A stretch of 33,700 nt of DNA from Phoronis australis (lineage: Eukaryota > Phoronida > Phoronidae): assembly GCA_002633005.1 (NCBI GenBank), contig NMRA01000025.1:286146-319845 (forward strand), given 5' to 3'. The notes under the pieces were generated by a model. The model made no database searches. It saw only the letters and a list, made by a program, of their open reading frames with translations, and had not been told where the DNA came from. The position numbers and the translations under genes were made by a program. Numbering within the stretch: the first letter of the stretch is position 1; the number at the start of each line of letters is the position of its first letter. Positions 20,340 through 30,109 of the stretch are shown here, one piece after another.

Positions 20340-21960
20340 CTTGAAACGCGAATCCGTAAATGCCTTGGTGAGTTCTGTGGTTCAACTGTCTGGTCTCATG
20401 AAGGCGATGCGAAGGAACTTTCCTCAAATAGTGTCACACAAGCGATCGTTTGCACGGTAAGCTGGCAGTTGATTTTTGATCGATGCTACGTTTCTTCGTA
20501 TCTATACGACAAACTGATCTTCTGGCTGCTTGTAACAGTACTATTTTAGTGAAATGAAATGGTATTTACAGACTACGTTGACTTTATGCAAAGCTGATCG
20601 TTTTCAATAAGCGTCCATGCCGGCCATGCTAAGACTAGGACTAGGAGCTTAGGCTGACAGGTTGACACCCAACGTGCCCACATGACCCTGATTTTGGAGT
20701 TCATAGGTGCTCGAATTGAAATAATCCACCACTGACACTATACAAATTTCCAACTACCACTGAACAGTTTGCGTTTAGCCATCGCAAAGTGACCCCAGGT
20801 TGCCATTCTTTTTCAGCACCCGCTCCCGTGGTCGGTCGACAGCAGTTTTTCGTTTGAATACCAATAGCTCTAGCTACGCCAGTGACTGTATATGTTTTAT
20901 ATTTTTGCAGAAGTGGCGGTAGCATACCAGTATACGCCTACCCCTACACTAGTAGTGGTGGAAGTAGAGTTCGACATCGCCTTATAATTTAAACTAAATT
21001 CTCTAGAATTTATACAAACACACAATATACCAAAATATGCTTTCTTGTGCTTTCGAATGATGTCAAGAGAAAGTTGGTCGAGAAGCTATTTTTACAAGCG
21101 ATGGGCTTAGGCAATTCTTTTGGCCCACGATAGTGTGTAGGTTTACCCAATGCCACCATTGAAGATGCGTTTTTCTGACATGTAATAATTACACTAAATT
21201 AAAGTGTTTTCAATATTATGGTTTCAAATCCATGAAATTTCAACAGTCGAAACGTCCTAATCGTCTGCTTCCTCTGCTTCGTCAACTTGTCACCACCCGA
21301 GTTCAAAAAGCAATTCTTTGCGCACGTGCGGTTCAGGAAATAACATGGCACACGCAAAGTACTGTTGCGTATTGGAAAGCGATAAAGTTTCTGGCGAGAA
21401 AAGCAAAATCTCGCTAGTGCTCGTTCTGGGCTGTAACCCGGAGGAGTACGGTATTGTTACATACACTAATTGTCATTATTTGCTAGAGATAAGGATGTCT
21501 TGAGTATTTCAGTGGGGGAATATGCACACTGAAATCTCACTATTCCTTTACGCTATCTTCCCCGCGTGAAACAATACAGAAACGTGACTGTGGTGTGAGG
21601 GCGACCTCATACTTTTATTTTTGTTATTTGGCATGCGTGTGTCGTTTGGTGCGTGTTGCATCTTTATTTTATATCACCAAGTATGTTTACGTTTTAATAT
21701 ATCTTAGCCTTTCCATTTGTTTAGCTTCTCTGTAAACTTTTTGTTATTCACGGGTAGTTATATGAGAATCGTCAACCCCCAAGAGGGGTAACCCCGCTTG
21801 CGCTCAGCCACCATTGCCTAATGATTGATGGCTAAGTTCCCTGGTCGTTACCGACACCGACCTGGTGTCACCATGCTCAACTTTCAAACCTCCGAATTAA
21901 CTTCGTTTTACACAGTTTTTATGCTCCGGACAAAACACTGAAAGTTTATTGTAAACAAAA
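20340..21960. other. Intergenic, no recognised feature
   Basis: Short frames only. I found no exon with a recognised domain, no RNA gene and no repeat pair. Confidence 0.4.
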
Positions 21961-21994
21961 ACAAATTGTTCCCTCGAAACTGAAACCCCGTTGT

Positions 21995-22126
21995 AAAACA
22001 GATATTCTGGAATCGAAAACAGACTTCTGTACCTTCAAAACAGCTAACCAGTCCGAAAAAACACGAACCCCGACCTGTAAACACGAACCCCGACCTTTAA
22101 AACAGGAAACCCCGGGGATGGGACAG
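21995..22126. repeat. Left-arm 21-bp tandem array, seven units
   Basis: Seven cores (AAAACAG three times, AAAACAC, TAAACAC, AAAACAG, GGGACAG) are spaced 21, 21, 21, 20, 21 and 21 bp. Units 4 and 5 share ACACGAACCCCGACCT, so they are a recent duplication within an older array. Confidence 0.75.
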
Positions 22127-22744
22127 GAACAATTTTCTTTTTTTTGAGACGATGTCAATAGTCTCAAACTTTGAGTTAAAGCATCTTCAAATACTTTCCA
22201 GTTGTTTTCTGCATTTGTTTGTTAAAAATTGTCAATAAGAAAACGTAAGTGATATTACATTGACTTTGATATTTGATTTTTATCAGTAAAGCTCATGCAG
22301 CTTTCTTGATTGCGAATTTCAATATAATCTATACTATCAACACAAATCCCAGTGATTATTTAGTTAATTTCTGATTATTCAATAGTTTCTCCAAATATAT
22401 TTTCAAAAATGAAAAACAAAATATTATTTCGACTTTCGAGTTCCATTGTTGATTAATTCCTATGAATATCTACAATTGGCGCATTTTAGGGTTCGTCGAT
22501 TTACTTGTCGAGAGTATATTTCCGGCACAATCAATTTCCGGATTTTGAAATAGGTCGCGAGAATTATTCACTTTAAGACCTGCACCGTCACCAATTTCAC
22601 CGTTTTTTGCCCTCAAAAAAGTGTACTTCAACTCCTCATCGATAATTAAAACGGAATTTGGAATCGGAATTTCTGAACTCTGAACGCATTCAGAATCTAT
22701 TCAGTTCTTGAGTTAAACAATGATTGACAGAAAGTGCGGGAGTG

Positions 22745-22876
22745 GTGTTTCGGTCCCCGGGCGTCCTGTCCTATCCCCGGGGTTCCTGTTTTAAAGGTCG
22801 GGGTTCGTGTTTTTCGGGATGGTTAGCTGTTTTGAAGGTGCGGGTGTCTGTTTTTTACTCCGGGACTATCTGTTTT
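22745..22876. repeat. Right-arm 21-bp tandem array, seven units (inverted)
   Basis: Seven cores on the plus strand (GTGTTTC, CTGTCCT, CTGTTTT, GTGTTTT, then CTGTTTT three times) are spaced 21, 20, 21, 20, 21 and 22 bp. It mirrors the left array; for example TTTTAAAGGTCGGGGTTCGT is the complement of the left-arm stretch ending at about 22101. Confidence 0.72.
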
Positions 22877-23089
22877 ACTTGTACCACGGGGTTCCAATTT
22901 TGATGGAACACCTTGAGGAATACCCAAATAGAAGTCTCGTGCGTATAGTCACACGACTGTCGGTGGACGTATCTACAGATTTTGAAAAACTGTATTTTCA
23001 GGAAACACGGTCACGTGACTCAGACTTTCAGTCACTATATTTTCGTGCACATTTTACCCTCGTGCGGTCATCATGGATTTCACTCTTAA

Positions 23090-23337
23090 AGGGATACTAA
23101 ACCTTGTTTTGGTGACTTCAATCAAGGCCTCGTACTGCCACCTGCCAATGCATCACTGACGTCCCACATGAGTGACAAAAGCAGAATTCAAGTAAAACTT
23201 CATTTTTCTCTGAGTCACAAAATCAGGACATTATGTTTTTTCTTGGTGGGTGGTCCTTCCTAAGTTGTTGTGTACTGAGCTCGCTTGAAGGGTTGGTCAG
23301 TATCTGTTAATAGGCCAAAACCGGGTTTGTTATCCTT
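23090..23337. mobile_element. MITE with TTAA target duplication (piggyBac/Kolobok-like)
   Basis: The left end is AGGGATACTAAACC and the right end, reverse complemented, is AAGGATAACAAACC. Similarity continues through GTTTTGG to about 27 bp. TTAA flanks both ends (23086-23089 and 23338-23341). TTAA duplication is typical of the piggyBac and Kolobok superfamilies; which one cannot be said from 248 bp without coding sequence. Confidence 0.75.
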
Positions 23338-23344
23338 TTAAACA

Positions 23345-24910
23345 ACTGGTATTTGACGAAAGACAGCAACTCCTTATAACAAAAGTGTTCAATTAAACTA
23401 AAGTTACAAAAACTGAAGTGAAAACAACTGTGTTGGCAATTTTTTCCAGTTTCACGCAAAGTGTCTGCACTTACTTGTATCGACAAATGCATTCATTTAC
23501 CCAACCGACTCGTCTGACCGGGTAACAGGACTTAAAACAAATGGCATGTTTTTCCAAGTGCAATTTGCTGCCTCATTTTACATCCGGGTGGGACTGTCAA
23601 CATGTAGCTGCATTTTGAATTTGTAAAATTCACCTTAACATGAATGTCTGAGAGTGCGTTTTTAGAATACGTCACTTTTGACCTTTCTGGGCACCTTAGA
23701 AGTAGTCATGAGCTTACTTTGCGCAGAGGCAGAAGTATAAATGGAAAATGAATGAATGTCTTGAATGTTCAATTTAATAAATTTACAGAAAAAAATATAC
23801 TTTGCCCGTTGTAAATGAACTCTAGTCTATTCTATTTTGGGAAAGTTTCGTTTGACTGCAAAGGTAGTAGACACGTGTGGAGCCTAACATTGGGAAAATC
23901 TCATGCAGGCTCATAGCCCAAAACGGGTGTGCATACTTTCCGAAACAGTTTTGGTTGAACCAGCCTTTGCCTGAACGGGCCGTGAGGAGTCGCGAGAAAC
24001 CGTTAGACTGAGAAAACACGGATACAACATAGCTGAAAGTTTCACCTGTTGCACTGGTATCCGACGATACGAAACCTTATTCATAGTCAGATAAGCTAGA
24101 AGCTAGAATGTCAATAAATATGTTGGCGCAAATCTATCGTTGAGGTCATGCAAGTTAGCAGTGGCTTCTTCCGGATATGGTTCACGAGTGAACTTAAGTT
24201 CAGTGGACACCGTGTGTTTAGCTAAGCCTAGAAGCCCCACTTTTTCTGGCAGTTTTATTTCTCATGTAAAATGAAATTTTCCAAAACGTGAAACAACAGC
24301 CATGCCAAATGCTTATCATGACACGGATGCCATGATGTCGCATAAATTTCTATCTTTTATCCAAATAGCCCTGAAATAGACGACTTCCCGGCCCGGCTGC
24401 CAAGTCATCCTAATGTCAGCGTCATCGCGCCAAATGAACAAAATTATTTAGGAATTCTAACATACACAGAAGAATATACTCAGGACTCTTTGGGAGACCC
24501 TTTGCCAGTGGTGTCAGTCACTCATGATATGTGTACGTTTCTGAGGTGCCCCACTATGAAACGTTCCAAACCAAAACGTCAGACAATTAGTGTCTGGAGT
24601 ATGTTGAATAAATAAGTACTAGACAGCTCAAAACAAACACTGATTAACAACACACTTTTTGCAAAAGCAGCCAACCGACTTCTAACAAGCGTTGAACGAT
24701 GTGCGCCATACTTGCTCAATTGGGCAGAACACAATGGTTAAGTACCGGAAAAGATAAGAGGTTTTGATGTTCAGGATCCGACCATTTCTTGCTCTGATAC
24801 AAAAAAAAGGTGGGAAAAAATGCTTGTATCTTCGTCAAGTCGATTAACTATTATGGACAGAAGTGACGCGTGCAACTCGTACAAGCGAAACTTTCGGGTG
24901 GCAAGGGGCA
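23345..24910. other. Intergenic, no recognised feature
   Basis: No supported gene, RNA gene or repeat pair was seen in this stretch. Confidence 0.4.
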
Positions 24911-24922
24911 AAAGTGATGTTG

Positions 24923-24935
24923 TATATATATATAT
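24923..24935. repeat. TA microsatellite
   Basis: A short alternating TA run of about six units. Confidence 0.6.
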
Positions 24936-24939
24936 CTGC

Positions 24940-26160
24940 CCCTCTCCCACCCCAAATAATCGTTTCTTTCATACAGGCATGTGTTATGATGGTATTTCTG
25001 GGCCTTGAAAATTGTTTACATTGAACAATTTACCCTCTGTCATGGCGCCACCTATTTTCTTAAAATGTGGCCTGTGAAATGATGATGAACGACACACGGA
25101 ATTCCGCGTGTGGGCATAACTGCGCATATCTACTAGGTTTAGACGTTTGTCGTACACATACGATAGGGGAAGGTGCCGGAAAACTATAGTGAATCATTCC
25201 GTTGTTCTGTGACGTCTTGCAATCTTGTGTGGGCCAAAAAACACTAACTTGTGTGTGGAATGCAACGCTTTTGTCTGTTCTTCTGGTTGTTCCAACCGCA
25301 AGCCACAAAAGCATTTCTCAGCAGATAAAGTGGTATATGTTACTGATCCATTTCTCAACGTCAACTTATCAGAATATTTGAATGTTATTTTGTTCGAATG
25401 TTTCTTCGTTACAATAAGAAGACGTGTATTGCCTCTCGTAGCGCTGAGAAGGGTAAGTTGGATGATTTCCCCTCATGAATGCCAGGCTCGACGCCCGGAA
25501 GTTTTTTTGTCTCATCCCTGGGGATTCTCTTCCTCATAATGGGAAGGCGCAAATATATATTGGCAACCTCGAGGATGTGACAATGGAAAATGACAAAAGA
25601 AACCCCTACCCAGGACACTGTTGTTGTCGTTCGCTGATCCCCTTCAGCCGGCGTCACTTGCAAAGCCCTCTGCATCAAATGTAGGGTGTCTTGTCTTGAA
25701 CTGAAACGATCTTAAACTTTTTTAAATATTAATATATTTGCAGCGCATGGTTAAGTGCCTTAGCCAAGGTGCAATTGGGCCGTGGCCTCCCCTGTTCATT
25801 TCACTGAAAAAGTTTTGACTACCGGTCGCATGGCTGGTCTGCATTGGATGTACAGCTGCAGACATTGGCGTACTAACGGAGCCGGAGGGGACGTGGCACA
25901 GTGTCGACAAGGAGGAGGACAAACGAAACTGTTCAAAAATATAACCTCCCTGTTCAATACTTCTGACAGAGGCGTTAACAACTCGATGATACGTACCTGT
26001 CCCGTAGTAAAAACACATTGAGTTCGCGTCAGAAACAAGAAATTAGAGCCGGTGTGCCGGGTGGAACGTCCATCTATGAGTTTTTTTCTCATAACGACTT
26101 CGTGAACCTGAAGAAAAGGATAGGAAAATTGTTCTGTACAGGCCATCGTGGTGGTATAAC
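24940..26160. other. Intergenic with unrecognised overlapping frames
   Basis: Frames of 80-116 codons occur on both strands at 25060-26146. None shows a known motif, and frames open on both strands at once argue against a specific gene. If the minus-strand exon at 26161-26349 is real, this region would be its first intron. Confidence 0.35.
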
Positions 26161-26349
26161 CTGTCCCTTATTTCTGTAGTATTTCAACACGAGGCTGTGT
26201 GTCCGTCGATCACATAAGCAGTATGCGACGGGTGGGGCCTGAGTTGCGATCTGGAAACACTTTGCAACGAACAGGAGAAGGACTAAACACAGATATGAAA
26301 TGATTTTCGACTGCAAGGGGCGGCTTTTTGTAACGAAACGTGAGGCCAT
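26161..26349 (-). CDS. Possible first exon of a type II membrane protein
   Basis: The minus-strand ATG (26347-26349) is in a strong context: A at -3 and G at +4. The frame reads MASRFVTKSRPLQSK, then a hydrophobic segment IISYLCLVLLLFVAKCF (residues 16-32), then a polar stretch with Cys44 and Cys46. A short basic N-terminus followed by one hydrophobic helix suits a Golgi type II anchor or an uncleaved signal. A possible phase-0 donor, CAG/GTTATA, follows residue 63; otherwise the frame runs on to a stop at 26089. No downstream exon was recognised. Alternative: a chance open frame. Confidence 0.28.
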
Positions 26350-26944
26350 TGTCCCGTTGTAACTCCTAGTGTGTCTCTCCTTTTTATCGTAATCGTGTTC
26401 ATAGCATTCGTCAAATGGAAAGTGTCATTGAAAAAATTTTGATTGAAGAAAAAAGACGTTTATTCACTGAAACATGAATTCATAAAATAATTTATGTATA
26501 CGGTACTACCAAGTATCTGACATGAAGAATCAAAACATTAGGTCGGCGTTTTAAACCTTTCTGACAGATCGGCCGACTACAGTTTGTTGTTGGAATGCAA
26601 GTTTAATTCGTCAGCAAGTTAAATTAGCTGTTATCTCAGTGATATACACATTTATTAAGGACGTGCTTATAATATCTGAAATATGTACCGGCGAGTCCCT
26701 CGCATCATTTGTTTCGCTGAATTAGGGGCACAATCATTATCTATATCGCTTTGAACTGTTTGCAATACGAGAGTGGGGGAAAATCAATAACCCTCCACAG
26801 AACAGAAATGTTAGCTATAAGGTATTGTATCACCACTCCATAAAATACCTTTCCAGACTCGTGCAGAGACTGCAATACATCTGTGACAGTCACGCCTCTC
26901 AGTCACGTCACGCGTGCGTTCCTAACGACTTGATGTTATTTCAG
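26350..26944. other. Intergenic or possible divergent upstream region
   Basis: The stretch lies between two possible, divergently oriented first exons (26161-26349 minus and 26945-27047 plus). No clear core promoter motif was recognised. Confidence 0.3.
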
Positions 26945-27047
26945 AGCTGACCAATGCAGGGCGTACAGACATTCATCTCCCTGCTTGTGGTGCAATCCAT
27001 TCTTCGTGGCGAGTGTGTAGCTAAACGCCCCAGACGCCGTTTGACCG
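26945..27047 (+). CDS. Possible signal-peptide exon of a secreted protein
   Basis: The exon is bounded by a good acceptor, TTATTTCAG (ends 26944), and a perfect donor, ACCG/GTAAGT (27048-27053). The ATG at 26954-26956 opens 31 codons plus one base: MQGVQTFISLLVVQSILRGE, then a Cys and a basic KRPRRR cluster. The hydrophobic core FISLLVV with a possible cleavage near residue 20-23 looks like a secretory signal, and a phase 1 donor is common after signal-peptide exons. The basic stretch could be a furin-like site. The start context has C at -3, which is not ideal. The rest of the gene is not identified; 29129-29333 would be in phase but is doubtful. Confidence 0.4.
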
Positions 27048-27053
27048 GTAAGT

Positions 27054-28430
27054 TCTCAGAGCCGCCGGAAGCATGGGGTCATTCTTTATAGTGGTATTAT
27101 TAAGGAAGTATTTTTGCACAAAAGGATTTACCTTTCGATAGGACGTTGGTGGCCAGGAAGAGATCTTATTACATGCGGTACTGTGCGAGAAATTGTTGAC
27201 ATCCGCGGGAATTCAAATTCTTGAGATGTTTCGCACCTCCCAGGGTAATGTGCCAATGCTCATCTCCCTAGACTACAGGGCTAATTTTTGACGGGGGATA
27301 CAGCTGTAAAATTAGGATACTTACCCAATGACTCGAAAAAGCGACTCATGAAAAGGGCTCTTTCGTAGGGGTTGTTCTAGAAATATTTTGGGGTTAATAT
27401 GACGAACGTAAACCTTAAGTAAAGATTCGTGGACAGTCGAATTCTTAACTCAACGCTCCTGAAAGATGAAATGTCAAAAATAGAACATATTTTACAGTAA
27501 ACTTTAAAAACAATATTGATAATATTAAATACCTTTACTGATGATTTCTATAGTTGGAAAAGGGAACCTTATGCAGAGTTTCGGATTTCCCGCAAAGAAA
27601 ATGCACCCTATCGTTGGGAAACTGGTAATTTTCTGGCGCTCGTAATTCACGTACGCATCATTCATCCGTTTAGCCAACAACAAATTATCACAAGTTTGGA
27701 AAAGTCAAGAACTTTTGCAACCCTGCTTGTGTCTAGACAAGTGACAGTGTTTGGCGAACAGCTGTTGGCGAGGGCAAGATGGGAATGGCATCAAAATGAA
27801 TACCATTCATTTTCAGGTGACATCTCCCAGACTAAGCTATTAAAAACTTTTGCATTCCCGTACGGGCAAATTTGTGTAACGTAAAGTGTGTTTGATCATG
27901 GCTAGTCATCTGGGAGAAGTGTGTACTCGAAAAAGCTATTTACATTAGAGGAAATACAGTTTACTCAGCCCTAATTTCGTGAACAATCATTACCGATTCA
28001 CGTTTATATTATATTACCGTACATGCGCGCGTTGTAACAGAAACAATGTACATGCTCATAAAGTAATTCTTGCACATGCGTTTTGCTTATTTTTCAGCTA
28101 ACTAATGTAACCTTGCTATTTAGCTAACGCCTTTGTTTTCTTACGGTTCTCATTTAGACACATGAGCCTAAGTGAGAGTATAGGTACACCTCCAAGCGCA
28201 CAGGCCTATATGCGAGCTGGCGTGCCTCATGTCTTATTGGTTCTCCTAGGTCAAGAGTTTCGTAAAGGGTTCTGAAAAAAATGTCCTGCACTAATTTCAG
28301 GGATCATTTTAGAAACGCGGGGGTATAGGTGAATTGACGGCTCAAGTCTATGCGTCAATTTTGACGGAGGTCCTGCGGGCCGTGTTAAATTTTTGTCCTT
28401 TTTAAGTTTTGTCCTTTTTCGTTTCCAAAT
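27054..28430. other. Intron or intergenic, no recognised feature
   Basis: It contains a 122-codon plus frame (27516-27884) with no known motif, and near 28390-28420 two copies of TTTTGTCCTTTTT. Nothing else was supported. Confidence 0.4.
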
Positions 28431-28438
28431 TTATGAGC

Positions 28439-28453
28439 CGGGCCGTTGGCCCG
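28439..28453. repeat. GC-rich hairpin
   Basis: CGGGCC and GGCCCG form a perfect 6-bp stem around GTT. It lies about 90 bp left of MITE copy 2. No T-run follows it, and its role is unknown. Confidence 0.35.
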
Positions 28454-28542
28454 TTTTAAGCAATCACAGTGCGCCAATGAAATTAGTTTTGCACCGATGA
28501 CGCGGGGCGCGTTCGTGTAATTTAAGATGAAAACCTCACATC

Positions 28543-28806
28543 CATGGGCGCACCCAGGGGGGGGGGCTCGGGGGGTTCGAGCGATCCCCCGAATTGGGCA
28601 AAAAGGTCCGCCTCAGCGACACAAAAGTCCGAGTAAACGAGACAAAAGTCTACAAAATCCCACGGGAAGTCGGCGCGGGTGCAGAGTTCGTAAGCCTGAA
28701 CCTAGTAGCCCCGTTTTTTTTTTAGTCCTCGTTGATTTCTTTCACTGAAAGGTCCGCACACCAAGAAATTCGAGACCCCCTATACTTTAGACCGGGTGCG
28801 CGCCTG
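28543..28806 (+). mobile_element. MITE, CATG-GCG-ACCCAG family, copy 2, with ACATC target duplication
   Basis: A 264-bp element. The left end is CATGGGCGCACCCAG; the right end, reverse complemented, is CAGGCGCGCACCCGG (12 of 15 match). ACATC flanks both ends (28538-28542 and 28807-28811). G10 and G6 runs follow the left end. GGTCCGCC at 28605-28612 and ACAAAAGTC nearby match copy 1 in opposite orientation, and a second GGTCCGC at 28751-28757 lies near the right end. The open frame that crosses it is a by-product of the repeat. Confidence 0.88.
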
Positions 28807-28899
28807 ACATCTACAGGCTGTATGTCGAACGGTAGAATGCTCTTAAATTTGACAGAGAGGCAAATACGTCCAAAAGCTCTCGCCCCATCAAACAATGCA

Positions 28900-29125
28900 A
28901 ACAAATTCAATAATCATTCGCTGAAAAGTCCTGTTTACTGATTCTTTTAAACAGATGTGTAGATAACATTCCGATTCGTTTGGAAATGTTTATTTTGAGT
29001 TGTTCCTGTATTAAACATTTCAGACGCATTTCTCAGATATTGTTGAGGTGGAGTCTCAGACAATCAGGGCACAAATGCGGAAGTGCTCGTTGAATCAATG
29101 CTGTTTCGGTTTTCTGTTTTGACTA
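28900..29125. other. Intergenic, no recognised feature
   Basis: No supported gene or repeat. Confidence 0.35.
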
Positions 29126-29128
29126 TGC

Positions 29129-29333
29129 AGGCGAGGATCCAGGGTTAATGATCGCGTTTGACCCGACAACGGACAAACTAGCTTGGTACGCTTTAGGTCC
29201 ATTATGTCTATTAAAAGTGACCGAGCGGGTGGTATCCGGTCCCCTGGACACCCCCTTTGAAATCTTTGGTTCTGCACCTACGTTTACCATTAAACGTGCG
29301 AGTTGTGTTGCGCCGAACTTTATCTCCGAATAG
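29129..29333 (+). other. Acceptor-bounded open frame or transposon fragment
   Basis: The sequence after ACTATGCAG (ends 29128) is open in the phase needed by the exon at 26945-27047 and reads EDPGLMIAFDPTTDK onward, about 68 codons to a stop at 29331-29333. No domain is recognised. GGCGAGGATCCAGGG and CCCCTGGACACCCCC look like motifs common in invertebrate repeats, so a transposon fragment is at least as likely as a terminal exon. Confidence 0.2.
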
Positions 29334-29343
29334 CATTTTAGTC

Positions 29344-29494
29344 CAGTCATTCTACGGATAACCCGGATATAATTGCAACAGAAGGTTTTATTGCATAAAG
29401 CGTATCCTCTCATACTCCTTACTGTGAGAAAAAAGTCTACCGGAATCGGGGTGGCGGAAGTTGGTTTTTCAAGATGGCGGACAAAATGGCCGCC
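29344..29494 (+). repeat. ATGGC-rich interspersed repeat, copy 1
   Basis: Similar to the reverse complement of about 32510-32670. Shared landmarks in order are CAGTCATTCTA (29344), AATTGCAACA, AAAAAAGTCTACCG, GTGGCGGAAGT, and GGTTTTTCAAGATGGCGG (29463-29480). It ends in AAAATGGCCGCC (29483-29494). It contains AAGATGGCGG, the YY1 core. Confidence 0.75.
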
Positions 29495-29704
29495 ATCATT
29501 ATTTGCATATGGCCATTATAACTCGAAAAAGGTTTACGTAGGTTCTGTGGGTCAACAAATCCATTGGATGTAGTTTTGCATGGCTGCGTTTTTTATGGAT
29601 TCCTACAAAGCACTCCGACATGCATACATCGCCGCACATAGACGTCATGCCAGGCAATAAGATCATCGTACAGCTTCAGACCAGCTTTCAAATCATCAAG
29701 TATA

Positions 29705-30107
29705 TCAGTGACCATTGATTCTTCTGACAAACCATTCTGTCACTGCAAATTCTGAAGACCTATACTCTGATTCAGTCCTGTTTGAATATACCAGTGGCAG
29801 TATGTCGGAAGTCAGAAAGGAACTCTCGTGAGGGCCGGTATTCCAAGGTTCAGAATCGGAAGACACTGCCTGTGCATTACATGTCCCAGTGTATACATCT
29901 ATAGTTATGTGTTCAGTAATTGAGATGTCTGAAGAATCTATCTCCATATATTCTGATGAGCCAGCGTCTGTGTACAATCATTGAATTGCTATACCTCTTG
30001 GCACGGAATCTGTGTTCTGTGTTGGTGACATTCGGGACTCCTGGAATTTCTGAAGAACCGGAACTTCTTTCTTGAAATTCTGAAGTCATTGGTTCTGGAT
30101 CTGTCAC
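29705..30107 (-). repeat. Degenerate TTCTGAAGA-type repeat, Ser/Glu-rich on the minus strand
   Basis: Words related to TTCTGAAGA recur near 29719, 29750, 29802, 29856, 29926, 29953, 30049 and 30077. Two overlapping minus-strand frames encode repeated SSE, SSD, SDSE and TSEF motifs. This may be an eroded minisatellite or a decayed repeat-bearing coding region. There is no known family and the spacing is irregular. Confidence 0.3.
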
Positions 30108-30109
30108 AT

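Larger units (their letters stand above)
21967..22910. mobile_element. Fold-back element with 21-bp-periodic terminal arms
   Basis: Two long inverted arms, about 21967-22130 and 22741-22910, face each other across about 600 bp of AT-rich non-coding DNA. The outer ends are TGTTCC and GGAACA. Each arm is a degenerate tandem array. AAAACAG-like cores start at 21995, 22016, 22037, 22058, 22078, 22099 and 22120 on the left. CTGTTTT-like cores start at 22745, 22766, 22786, 22807, 22827, 22848 and 22870 on the right. The spacing is 20-22 bp. Several units add ACCCCG or its complement. This resembles fold-back (FB/Galileo-like) transposons, whose TIRs are built of tandem subrepeats. No transposase frame and no clear target duplication were found. 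Confidence 0.75.

Noticed and set aside
21995-22876. Regular 21-bp cores as a CRISPR-like array
   Set aside because: Units lack a conserved full repeat with unique spacers, the arrays are mirrored arms of one element, and the host is an animal.
25440-25515. tRNA-like segment with AGGCTCGACGCC resembling a B box
   Set aside because: The T-arm stem has a mismatch, the A box does not fit and no cloverleaf could be folded by eye.
25722-26146. Overlapping minus-strand frames of 98 and 116 codons
   Set aside because: They overlap each other and plus-strand frames, with no motif; probably chance.
27516-27884. 122-codon plus-strand frame downstream of the signal-peptide-like exon
   Set aside because: Not recognised, and not in an exon context matching the phase 1 donor.
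28527-28748. 73-codon plus-strand frame with Gly/Arg-rich start
   Set aside because: It is a translation of MITE copy 2, including its G-runs.
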